Shown: positions 1 through 6,062, counted from the first letter of the stretch. The stretch: DNA of 11,738 nt from Phycisphaerales bacterium (GCA_003153655.1 PMAK01000152.1:1-11738), one strand, 5' to 3'. Notes: generated from the letters alone by a model not told the origin. Numbers and translations: made by a program.

Positions 1-100
1 ACAGGACACCTACCGCAAGCAGACCCGGCCAAGAAATGAAATGCGAAACCATCCGGAACTGACAGAGCGATGAGGCTTAACTGAATGCCATTCTGGATGT

Positions 101-114
101 CACCTTTTCTCACC
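101..114. repeat. Short repeat CACCTTTTCTCACC, isolated copy
   Basis: The 14-base string CACCTTTTCTCACC occurs here, just downstream of the secreted-protein gene. It recurs twice, in the same orientation, in the tandem repeat at 1388-1423 on the other side of that gene. Nothing else recognisable was seen in the first 139 bases, and no intrinsic terminator is evident. Confidence 0.6.
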
Positions 115-139
115 CGACGCCTATTCCGTCCCCGCCTGA

Positions 140-841
140 TCAGGCAAGACGCCCAGAAGCAAACGAATTCTTCGCAGTTTTGCCAAGCCGGAACATGCCC
201 AGCGCGACAAGCCCCCAAAGGCTCGTCTTCAGCGAATTGGGCATGGGGACGGCTGCCGAGGAAGAACCGAAATCGTAGCTTACCTCCACGCTGCCGGAGG
301 TGGTGACCGACGGATCGAGCAGGCTGGAACTGCCGTTAAAATTACCGTTGAACGAGTAATCGAACGGTATGGCGCCGGTGCCAATCGCCCCATCAAATCC
401 GGCGGGAGAAATGTTGGTACCACGTATGAAGGTGACTGTTGATCCCTCCGTGTCGGATGCCGAGAATGGCCCCGTTTTTGTACTGGTGGCAGGGGCTCCC
501 ACACTAAAGCCGTTAAAATCCTGGCCGTTGAAACCTGGGGCACCGCCGCCACTGGCACTCATTGAATCGCCCACAACCGTGCTTGTGGCATTCACTTCAA
601 GTGTGATCGACACGACAACATCGATCGAATTAAGGTTGCCGAGCGCGGAATCGAACTGCGCCGCGTTCACGGAGAAATCACGACTAAGCGAATTCTGAAA
701 GCCGTCGAGCGTCTGCGCGTCAAACTTGTAAGTGGTCGAAACCGTACCGGCGCGCGAAGTGTTTGGCATCAAGGCCAGGAAGGCAATGATAGCAAGCAGG
801 AAAGCCGTCACACGGGACGATGCAATACGAACGTTACTCAT
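140..841 (-). CDS. Secreted choice-of-anchor-E-like protein with PEP-CTERM-like C-terminus
   Basis: A 233-residue exported protein of unknown function, probably a surface or matrix protein. Residues 1-31 form a signal peptide (basic start, hydrophobic stretch about 13-24, likely cleavage after SRA). The mature part is rich in Ser, Thr, Gly and Asn and poor in Cys, typical of a beta-rich exported domain. FDSALGNLNSIDVVVSITL near residues 63-81 and the closing SGSVEVSYDF resemble the choice-of-anchor E domain found on PEP-CTERM proteins; that is family recall, not a search. The end has the tripartite sorting layout: VPMPNS at 198-203, a hydrophobic stretch at about 205-218, then basic residues K221, K224 and R231. 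The motif is PMP rather than canonical PEP, and the basic tail is longer than usual. The start is supported by AAAGGGA just upstream of the ATG. No exosortase gene is in the window. It is transcribed alone behind its own leader. Confidence 0.75.
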   Translation of the reverse strand: MSNVRIASSRVTAFLLAIIAFLALMPNTSRAGTVSTTYKFDAQTLDGFQNSLSRDFSVNAAQFDSALGNLNSIDVVVSITLEVNATSTVVGDSMSASGGGAPGFNGQDFNGFSVGAPATSTKTGPFSASDTEGSTVTFIRGTNISPAGFDGAIGTGAIPFDYSFNGNFNGSSSLLDPSVTTSGSVEVSYDFGSSSAAVPMPNSLKTSLWGLVALGMFRLGKTAKNSFASGRLA

Positions 842-943
842 AGTTCCCTTTCAATCTGGTTCAGGGTAGGGAAGAACCAGCCTGCAAAATTTCGTTTCAG
901 ATGTGGCACAATTCCCATCAGTCCATTTCGAGCTGAAACAGCA
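842..943 (-). promoter_or_regulatory. Foldable 5' leader of the secreted-protein gene, with SD-complementary loop
   Basis: Two perfect 7-bp inverted repeats lie between the candidate promoter and the ATG. The distal one is GTTTCAG/CTGAAAC (894-900 with 933-939), enclosing 32 bases. The proximal one is CTGGTTC/GAACCAG (856-862 with 874-880), with an 11-base loop. On the transcribed strand this loop contains TTCCCT (868-873), an exact complement of AGGGAA in the ribosome-binding site (844-849). GGA trinucleotides occur in the large loop and at the ribosome-binding site, the core of CsrA targets. Folding and regulation are inferred. It matches no riboswitch class I recognise. Confidence 0.4.
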
Positions 944-948
944 GCGGC

Positions 949-978
949 AACATAGACTCAGATAACCCCTCAAGTCAA
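949..978 (-). promoter_or_regulatory. Candidate sigma70-type promoter for the secreted-protein gene
   Basis: On the minus strand TTGACT (973-978) and TATGTT (949-954) are separated by 18 bases. This would start transcription near 942 and give a leader of about 100 nt. The hexamers are reasonable but not perfect, and planctomycete promoters are poorly defined. Confidence 0.4.
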
Positions 979-1387
979 AATAATCTCGCGTTAATAGAAC
1001 TCACAATCATGTACAGGTCATTTATCCTGGTAAAGTTTGACCTTTAATCCATGTCTTCAAGCAGATATCTCATTTTCCCAAATCGGGCTGGTGAGCCCCG
1101 AATTAACCCCGTCGAACGGCGCCATATGGTGAGGCAGAGACGCGACCCAGCGTCATTTTGGCCGGGAATCTTCGAAATTCGTTCAAAAACGCGGTTGCGA
1201 GTTCTATTGGCATCCCGCTGGCTCTCGTTCCGACATGGTCCGAGCAGAGGGGAAGAGCAGAAGTGAGCAGAGTTTTGAGCGGGCGGAACGGGCTCTCAGC
1301 GTCGAACAGCATGGAAAGGCCGAACATCGTCGCCTTTCCACGGTCTGCTTTCCTAGGGCCGGCACAAAGATGGCGGAAACGGTGGAT
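979..1387. other. Stretch without a credible gene; holds one 9-bp-stem hairpin
   Basis: Open frames on both strands here are short, overlap one another and give no recognisable protein. The only clear structure is the perfect inverted repeat TGGAAAGGC/GCCTTTCCA at 1312-1320 and 1332-1340, with an 11-base loop. Neither strand has a T-run after it, so it is not a classical intrinsic terminator. It could be a remnant of a degraded gene or mobile element, or a small RNA locus; nothing visible decides. Confidence 0.5.
1312..1340. repeat. Perfect inverted repeat, 9-bp stem and 11-base loop
   Basis: TGGAAAGGC pairs perfectly with GCCTTTCCA around the loop 1321-1331. It lies in the gene-poor stretch, about 50 bases from the tandem repeat. 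No poly-T follows on either strand. Confidence 0.65.
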
Positions 1388-1423
1388 GGCACCTTTTCTC
1401 ACCTTGGCACCTTTTCTCACCTA
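1388..1423. repeat. Tandem 18-bp repeat, two copies
   Basis: GGCACCTTTTCTCACCTT (1388-1405) is followed directly by a second copy (1406-1423) that differs only at the last base. The core CACCTTTTCTCACC is the string found alone at 101-114. It abuts the dispersed repeat at 1424-1530. Confidence 0.8.
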
Positions 1424-1530
1424 GCTATTCATCTGTGTGAATCTGATTTGAATCTGTGGCCAAGATTCTTCTTTGCGTCTGTCTCCGCGCTCTCTGCGTC
1501 TCGAGCGTACTCGCGGGCGGTTAATTTTCT
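1424..1530. repeat. Degenerate dispersed intergenic repeat (CACAGAT / GACGCAGAGAG type)
   Basis: Read on the minus strand, this stretch contains GACGCAGAGAGCGCGGAGAC, then GACGCAAAGAAGAATC, GGCCACAGATT and TTCACACAGATGAATAG. These blocks resemble a dispersed intergenic repeat, built of CGCAGAG and CACAGAT words, that I recall from genomes of several environmental bacterial phyla. It sits 7 bases beyond the stop of the small membrane-protein gene, at the 3' end of the thiG-rsmG-csrA cluster. Repeat membership is from memory and would need a genome-wide search. Confidence 0.5.
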
Positions 1531-1537
1531 TTGCTTT

Positions 1538-2053
1538 CTACCGCCCCAACCGCCGGCGAATTTGCTCCGCGATCCATTCCAACTCCTCCGGATCATCACA
1601 CGAAAAAAGAGAAATCGCGTTCGGTTCATCCCGAAGTTGAAGAGACAGTGAAGCCGGTCCGGAAGCGGATTTCCGCTCGACCTGTATGCCGGTGATGACA
1701 GCTCGCGGCCAACTCCGGCGGTGCGGGGCATCAGCAGTCCCGCTGATTTTTGATAGCACGTCTGGCGTGATTTCAATCCTGATCGTCCCGGCGGCGCGCA
1801 GTATGCCCCCGCGCAGAGCCAGCAATTGCCAGCCGGTGATCAGAAAAAAGAAGAATCCCGCCGCCGTCCACGCAAGATTTCCCCCGAATATTCCCTGCGC
1901 AAAAGAGCAGACCGTCAGGAAACCAAAAACAGCGGCCAACGACCAGCTTCCGCCAATGCATCCCAAACGCGCGGAAGATCGCGGAATACTGATGCTTAGA
2001 ATCTCCCCGTCGATCCGGCTCGTGACGCGACTTTGTGGCGGAAGCTCAGGCAT
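1538..2053 (-). CDS. Small two-helix membrane protein with C-terminal soluble domain, function unknown
   Basis: A 171-residue protein I cannot name. Residues 1-30 are polar, two hydrophobic segments follow (about 34-55 and 59-81) with a short turn between them, and residues 82-171 form a soluble domain. That domain has alternating hydrophobic strands (RIEITPDVL, RAVITGIQVERK, SLSLQLRDE) and ends in the helix PEELEWIAEQIRRRL. Two helices followed by a beta-rich domain closing in one helix resembles small membrane proteins with a PH-like domain; that is inference. It begins 9 bases after the stop of the csrA fusion gene, so it is probably the last gene of the same transcript. No strong ribosome-binding site precedes the ATG, which fits translational coupling. 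A degenerate dispersed repeat follows its stop closely. Confidence 0.7.
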   Translation of the reverse strand: MPELPPQSRVTSRIDGEILSISIPRSSARLGCIGGSWSLAAVFGFLTVCSFAQGIFGGNLAWTAAGFFFFLITGWQLLALRGGILRAAGTIRIEITPDVLSKISGTADAPHRRSWPRAVITGIQVERKSASGPASLSLQLRDEPNAISLFSCDDPEELEWIAEQIRRRLGR

Positions 2054-2062
2054 CTTGGAGAA

Positions 2063-2770
2063 TTATTTGCCGATGTCTTCATTCCACAACTTCGGAAAGT
2101 CGCGGATGAAATGGGCCATCATGTCGATGCATTCCTGATCGTGAAGGTCAACGACGTCGATCCCCTTGGATCGCATGAAAGAAGGCGCACCGGCAAAGTT
2201 GACGCTTTCTCCAACGATGATCTTGGGAATCCCAAACTGAACGGCCGCGCCGCTGCACAAATAACAGGGCATCAGCGTCGAGTAGAGAACGGTGTCGTGA
2301 TAAGTGCTCTGCCGCCCGGCATGGGTCAGGCAATCAATCTCCGCATGGGCCATCGGATCGCCGCGCTGCACCCGCCGGTTATGCCCGCGGCCGATGATCT
2401 GATCGTTCCGAACCAGAACAGATCCGATCGGCAAGCCGCCTTCCTTGAGGCCCACGCGGGCTTCCTCAATCGCGGCCACAAGAAAAAGATCGCGGCGGTC
2501 TTCCGCCAAACGTGGAAATGATGCGTCAGGTTGATTCATGGTGATTGGTTGGGGGACAGCGGGAAGCTGCGCCAGGTCGGCCGGCTTCACTCCAGCCGCC
2601 GCCTTATTTTCCGCGCGAATCTGGTCGTAAATTTCCTTGCGATGGACGGCAATCCGTTTGGGGGCACTGATGCCGAGGCGCACTTTGTCGCCGCGGATAT
2701 CGACGACCGTCACTTCAACGTCGTCGCCGATCATGATGGTCTCGTCGCGCGTGCGCGTCAGAACAAGCAT
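2063..2770 (-). CDS. csrA: CsrA RNA-binding domain fused to FCY1-type cytosine deaminase
   Basis: One uninterrupted frame of 235 residues. Residues 1-60 are a complete CsrA, the dimeric RNA-binding post-transcriptional regulator ([10 protein letters not shown] start, [21 protein letters not shown]), with the RNA-contact positions L4 and R44 kept. Residues 61-90 are a Pro/Ala-rich linker. Residues 91-235 match yeast cytosine deaminase (cytosine to uracil plus ammonia) closely: [13 protein letters not shown] (N131), zinc ligands H142, C169 and C172, catalytic E144 in HAE, PCYLC, and the FCY1-like end W229/D232 in LWNEDIGK. The spacings N131-H142 and W229-D232 equal those in FCY1. I chose the ATG at 2770, preceded by AAAGGTG; an in-frame ATG at 2815 would only add 15 residues unlike CsrA. 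An internal ATG at 2539 (M78) could start a separate deaminase but has no evident ribosome-binding site. It lies 45 bases after rsmG. CsrA is normally only about 60-75 residues, so the fusion is unusual. Confidence 0.9.
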   Translation of the reverse strand: MLVLTRTRDETIMIGDDVEVTVVDIRGDKVRLGISAPKRIAVHRKEIYDQIRAENKAAAGVKPADLAQLPAVPQPITMNQPDASFPRLAEDRRDLFLVAAIEEARVGLKEGGLPIGSVLVRNDQIIGRGHNRRVQRGDPMAHAEIDCLTHAGRQSTYHDTVLYSTLMPCYLCSGAAVQFGIPKIIVGESVNFAGAPSFMRSKGIDVVDLHDQECIDMMAHFIRDFPKLWNEDIGK

Positions 2771-2815
2771 TGACACCTTTCTGCTGGAAACGCAACTTAC
2801 GGCCAAACCTGGCAA

Positions 2816-3520
2816 TTATATGCGATCATTTCCCGCTTGGCCTCCCGGCCGGGGATAACGGGGATGCGTTCGCGCGGTTTTGGGTATTTTGATGATGATG
2901 TGACCCGGGCGATCGGGCAGATCGCCGGAGACAATTGAGGGGCGATCGCCGCCCAGACGTTTGATCAAATGCCGGGCCTGCTCCAGTTCTTCCTCTCCCT
3001 TGGGACCTTTCATCGCCAGGGCATGACCGCGGACTTTCACCAGCGGCAGCAGCCATTCAACGAGTTCGGGCAAAACGGCCACCGCCCGGGCGACTGCGAT
3101 ATCAAAACTCTCGCGGTCGGCAGACCGAGCGACATCCTCCGCCCGAACCGGCTCTATGCCCACGTTACCCAGCTTCAGCTCCGCGACGGCGGCACGCAGA
3201 AAGTGTGCCTTCTTTTGCGTCGATTCGATCAAGACGATTTGGGCGTCCGGACGGACGATGGCCAAAACAATCCCCGGAATCCCGCCGCCGCTTCCCACAT
3301 CCGCCAGCCGATGCGCCCGCGATGGAAGATGCGTCAGCAATGTCATCGCGTCGGCCACATGCAAAATTTCCGCCTGCTGCCGATCGGTGATGCGCGTCAG
3401 ATTCATGCGCTGGTTGGCTTCCAGCAGCAGATCGAGAAACGAATTGAGCAGAGCCTCATGACGCTCATCAAGCGTCAAGCCTGCCCGCTGCATCAGCGTG
3501 TTCCAGAGTTCCTGGGGCAT
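2816..3520 (-). CDS. rsmG: 16S rRNA (guanine527-N7)-methyltransferase RsmG (GidB)
   Basis: A 234-residue cytosolic SAM-dependent methyltransferase that makes m7G527 in 16S rRNA; loss of this modification gives low-level streptomycin resistance in several bacteria. Diagnostic features are NLTRI at 40-44, the SAM-binding loop LADVGSGGGIPGI at 72-84, the acidic IES at 98-100 followed by TQKKAHFLR, ARAVAVLPELVEWLLPLVK in the middle, and the C-terminal strand HIIIKIPKT with a basic PRYPR tail. The length is slightly above the usual 205-240 midpoint, and all core motifs are present. The ATG lies 10 bases after the thiG stop without a clear Shine-Dalgarno sequence, suggesting coupling to thiG. The next Met (residue 10) would cut into the conserved N-terminal helix. 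In many bacteria rsmG neighbours mnmG or parAB; here it sits between thiG and a csrA fusion. Confidence 0.95.
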   Translation of the reverse strand: MPQELWNTLMQRAGLTLDERHEALLNSFLDLLLEANQRMNLTRITDRQQAEILHVADAMTLLTHLPSRAHRLADVGSGGGIPGIVLAIVRPDAQIVLIESTQKKAHFLRAAVAELKLGNVGIEPVRAEDVARSADRESFDIAVARAVAVLPELVEWLLPLVKVRGHALAMKGPKGEEELEQARHLIKRLGGDRPSIVSGDLPDRPGHIIIKIPKTARTHPRYPRPGGQAGNDRI

Positions 3521-3530
3521 TATTTACAAT

Positions 3531-4349
3531 TCATTCGCCGGGGATGTGGCTGATCGCGCCGTCAAACGGGCTGCTCGCGGTGGCGTAACGCTTTTTGGGG
3601 ATTCGGCCCGACCGATACGCAAGCTGGCCGGCCTCAATCGCGTACCGCATGGCCGCCGCCATCTTCACCGGATCCTTGGCGTGTGCGATGCCGGTGTTGA
3701 GAAGCACCCCATCCGCCCCCAGTTCCATCGCGATGGCGACATCGCTGGCGGTGCCGACGCCCGCATCGACGATGACCGGATAACTCGGATCGCCCTCCTT
3801 CAGGGTCTCCAGGCAAAGCGAAATATTCAGCGGGTTCAGCACCCCCTGGCCCGAGCCGATCGGACTGCCGGCCGGCATCACGCTCGCCGCGCCGGCTTCC
3901 TTGATTCGCCGTGCGGCAATCGGATCGTCACTTGTGTAGCATAATACGGTGAAGCCTTCCTTGACGAGTTCTTTGGTCGCTTCCAAAGAACCGACAAGGT
4001 CGGGCAGAAGCGTTTTCTTATCGCCAAGAACTTCGAGCTTGACCCAGTCAGCCCCGGGATTTCTTTGTTTTTCGAGGAGCTCGCGCCCCAGAAGCGCGAC
4101 ACGGACCGCATCCTCGGCGCTGAAGCAACCTGCCGTATTCGGCAAAATGATGTATTTAGCCAAGTCCAGGAAATCCAGGATGCTTCGGCCCTGCGCATCG
4201 ACCAGCCGCTCGCGGCGAACCGCGACGGTGACAACCTGGCACCCGCTGGTCGCGAGGGCCTGCTGCATGATTTCGTAAGTGGCGTATTTGCCGGTGCCGA
4301 CAAAGAGCGGGCTGCGGACGTCGAACTTGGCGATGCGAAGAGGCTGCAT
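3531..4349 (-). CDS. thiG: Thiazole synthase ThiG
   Basis: A 272-residue TIM-barrel enzyme of thiamine synthesis. It joins 1-deoxy-D-xylulose 5-phosphate, dehydroglycine and the sulfur of ThiS-thiocarboxylate into the thiazole phosphate. Visible family features are FVGTGKY near 16-22, [15 protein letters not shown] at 71-85, the Schiff-base lysine K104 in [24 protein letters not shown], the phosphate-binding [21 protein letters not shown] and [16 protein letters not shown], and the usual tail [18 protein letters not shown]. The ATG at 4349 is preferred, since an upstream in-frame TTG at 4370 adds only seven residues and lies in a heptamer repeat. ThiS, ThiF and ThiH/ThiO are not in the window, so the pathway genes are scattered or the partners lie elsewhere. 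It heads the minus-strand cluster with rsmG 10 bases downstream. No TPP riboswitch is recognisable upstream. Confidence 0.96.
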   Translation of the reverse strand: MQPLRIAKFDVRSPLFVGTGKYATYEIMQQALATSGCQVVTVAVRRERLVDAQGRSILDFLDLAKYIILPNTAGCFSAEDAVRVALLGRELLEKQRNPGADWVKLEVLGDKKTLLPDLVGSLEATKELVKEGFTVLCYTSDDPIAARRIKEAGAASVMPAGSPIGSGQGVLNPLNISLCLETLKEGDPSYPVIVDAGVGTASDVAIAMELGADGVLLNTGIAHAKDPVKMAAAMRYAIEAGQLAYRSGRIPKKRYATASSPFDGAISHIPGE

Positions 4350-4366
4350 AAGGCAATAGTAGAACG

Positions 4367-4394
4367 CCAAATGCCGATTGCCAAATGCCAGGTG
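4367..4394. repeat. Heptamer repeat array upstream of thiG
   Basis: Read on the plus strand the array is CCAAATG-CCGATTG-CCAAATG-CCAGGTG, four heptamers in phase; the ten-base string GCCAAATGCC recurs exactly 14 bases apart (4366 and 4380). It lies 17 bases before the thiG ATG, and an alternative TTG start falls inside it. The unit resembles the heptamers at 11091-11170. Confidence 0.65.
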
Positions 4395-4405
4395 GAAAGT
4401 AACGG

Positions 4406-4436
4406 ATTAGAGCACATGCGCGAAAGTCATGTGCAA
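4406..4436 (-). promoter_or_regulatory. Candidate thiG promoter with dyad in a 19-bp spacer
   Basis: On the minus strand TTGCAC (4431-4436) and TCTAAT (4406-4411) are 19 bases apart. A perfect dyad, GCACATG-N9-CATGTGC (4412-4434), overlaps the end of the -35 element and fills the whole spacer. A long spacer with a centred dyad is the layout bound by MerR-family activators; the assignment is inference, and no MerR gene is in the window. Confidence 0.35.
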
Positions 4437-4440
4437 CCGT

Positions 4441-4501
4441 CGCCGAAGGCAGCAATCATCGCTCTTCGGCGGCAGAAGGCCTGTAGGAATTGTTTCAGGC
4501 C
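4441..4501. repeat. Two consecutive inverted repeats in the thiG upstream region
   Basis: CGCCGAA/TTCGGCG (4441-4447 with 4465-4471, 17-base loop) is followed by GGCCTG/CAGGCC (4478-4483 with 4496-4501, 12-base loop). With the dyad at 4412-4434 this makes three perfect stems in 90 bases. No T-run follows either stem. They could be transcribed downstream of the TadG-like gene, belong to a leader of thiG, or be fortuitous in GC-rich DNA. The rest of 4502-4630 shows nothing recognisable. Confidence 0.45.
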
Positions 4502-4630
4502 AGCCAGAGGCGTGATCAGCGGCAGCCCCCGTTCTATTCGAGTGAGCGCCGCCGGCCGTCACAGAGACCGTAACCGATCAACTTCCTCTTCTGTCTTTGC
4601 CGAAGAATACAAATTTCCACAAAATGCTTC

Positions 4631-5902
4631 TCAATGAACCAGTTCGATCTCGAATTGGCTGATCGTCGCGCTGAAACCGCCAAGGTTATTGCTCCATTCG
4701 TGGCCGTCCATGGTTCCGAGGAACAGCCGCGTAGCGCCCGGCGGCACAATGAGGGTCTGTTGATCGCCCGTGCTGGTCTGACCCGCGCCAACATAAAACG
4801 CCTGGCGAAGATCAGGCTCATAGCTCGAGTAATCGCGATCGGTCTGCGTGCTGAAATCCTTGCCCGCCGGCACCGAGCCGTCATGGTCCGGAACGTTGTC
4901 ATCCAGGAAAACGCCAATCATGGAATTGATCGGCGCGGCAATATTCGAGATGCCATGTTCGGTGCCGCTGGTCGTGACGCTCCCCTGTGGAAGGGTCGGA
5001 TTCGCGCCGTCGTCGCTGTAAATGGCATAGGAGCCGTTGTTGGAACCGTCCGCTTCGGTGGATGGCTTGTTGGCGCCGTTGTAATACCCGGAATTGACCG
5101 CCAAATTGTTCGAATTCAGTGGAACGTTGATTTGAATGACCGAACCAGGATCGACGGCCAGGACGAATTCAGTGGGCGATCCATAAGGCTCGCCGCTGGC
5201 GAAGTCCGTTGCTTCGAGTTTGGTTGAATCGGTGAATTCCGGATGTCCGGCACTGTTATAGGTGCCGGCGTTTCCGGCGACATCATATTTCCACGGATGG
5301 GCTGCGTCTGAATAGCCGTGATCGGGCTGGCTGGCTGTCGTGCCAGGTAGCGCGCCCGCGAGCCACGGATTGCCGTGCGCGGAAACGAATTGTGTAACGG
5401 GTTTCTGGATCGCAACAAGGGCCGCCGTTGATTTGGCGGTCACGTTGCAGGTCCGTGCGCCGACGATTGATCCAAAGAGGAGCGGAATCTGGCGAACGGT
5501 GCTGACCTGGACGGCGCTATAGATGCCATTCAGCGGATCGGGGCTTCCCGCCTTGGTGAACACTGGGGGAGTCCGGGTGGTGTCCCAGCTGCCGATCACG
5601 ACGTCGCTGTCGGCAAGCACCAGGGGCGAACCGTCAACCTTATTGCTCCGCGCGATCGCTTCGGCGTTTGTCTGCACCGGACCGCTGGTCGAACCATCGG
5701 TCTGCTGCGACAGATATGCCGCAGCCACCCGGGCCGCCGCATCAGCGCCGCGCCGGATTTCAGTCTTGGCGGTCTGAACGCGCCCAAGATCAACGGCGAA
5801 TGAGCAAAAGCCCAGCATCGCCACCAGGCTCACCATCACATAGATCATCGCCATGCCGCGTCGGCGCGAATGGAACGGCGGCTTTTTTGTGGATTGGATC
5901 AT
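4631..5902 (-). CDS. TadG-like membrane-anchored protein with LecA-like lectin C-terminus
   Basis: A 423-residue protein. Residues 13-65 match the N-terminal TadE/TadG-type segment of Flp/Tad pilus proteins: RRRGMAMIYV, a membrane helix at about 18-37, AVDLGRVQTAKTEIRRGADAAA, then an Ala-rich helix. Residues about 70-170 are a beta-rich region typical of exported TadG-like proteins. The remainder (about 175-423) is Gly/Ser/Asn-rich and contains HGISNIAAPINSMIGVFL (316-333) and VPPGATRLFLGTMDG (386-400) followed by W403, N405 and N406. That ending recalls the LecA (PA-IL) fold, where Asp and two Asn at this place bind calcium and sugar; this is inference. The likely role is surface attachment or matrix binding from a membrane anchor. 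No other tad genes are nearby. The start has no clear ribosome-binding site, but CATAAT at 5909-5914 ends six bases before the ATG, so a leaderless mRNA is possible. A second in-frame ATG (M17) is less suited. Confidence 0.75.
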   Translation of the reverse strand: MIQSTKKPPFHSRRRGMAMIYVMVSLVAMLGFCSFAVDLGRVQTAKTEIRRGADAAARVAAAYLSQQTDGSTSGPVQTNAEAIARSNKVDGSPLVLADSDVVIGSWDTTRTPPVFTKAGSPDPLNGIYSAVQVSTVRQIPLLFGSIVGARTCNVTAKSTAALVAIQKPVTQFVSAHGNPWLAGALPGTTASQPDHGYSDAAHPWKYDVAGNAGTYNSAGHPEFTDSTKLEATDFASGEPYGSPTEFVLAVDPGSVIQINVPLNSNNLAVNSGYYNGANKPSTEADGSNNGSYAIYSDDGANPTLPQGSVTTSGTEHGISNIAAPINSMIGVFLDDNVPDHDGSVPAGKDFSTQTDRDYSSYEPDLRQAFYVGAGQTSTGDQQTLIVPPGATRLFLGTMDGHEWSNNLGGFSATISQFEIELVH

Positions 5903-6062
5903 CTCGAGATTATGTCACCACTTTAGAATTGAGCCGCGAAAAGCAAGAGGATTTTGGCCGCGGCGGAGCCATCCGGCGTGTAGCCGTGACGCCCGTACCA
6001 CCTGCAACGGCGGAGGCGATCGGGTTGAGCTAGGTTATCGGTCCCAGATTGCGCGGTGAATC

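Noticed and set aside
134..145. Palindrome GCCTGATCAGGC at the stop codon of the secreted-protein gene as terminator
   Set aside because: The palindrome has no loop of its own and no T-run follows on the minus strand.
1103..1420. Minus-strand open frame of 105 codons in the gene-poor stretch
   Set aside because: It starts inside the tandem repeat, overlaps other equally long frames on both strands and resembles no protein I know. A decayed gene remains possible.
2500..2600. Sequencing frameshift joining csrA and deaminase artificially
   Set aside because: The frame is continuous through a 30-residue linker with sensible composition, and both domains keep their full lengths without a needed frame change. 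It cannot be excluded without reads.
2942..2949. GCGATCGC octamers (also at 5652 and 11568) as cyanobacterial HIP1 elements
   Set aside because: Three copies in 11.7 kb is more than random but far below cyanobacterial HIP1 density, and all are in coding sequence of a GC-rich, GATCG-rich genome.
4371..4630. TPP riboswitch before thiG
   Set aside because: The conserved CTGAGA and the CCTGATCTGGATAATGCC-like core are not present on the minus strand in this gap; only a loose GCTGATCA string was found.
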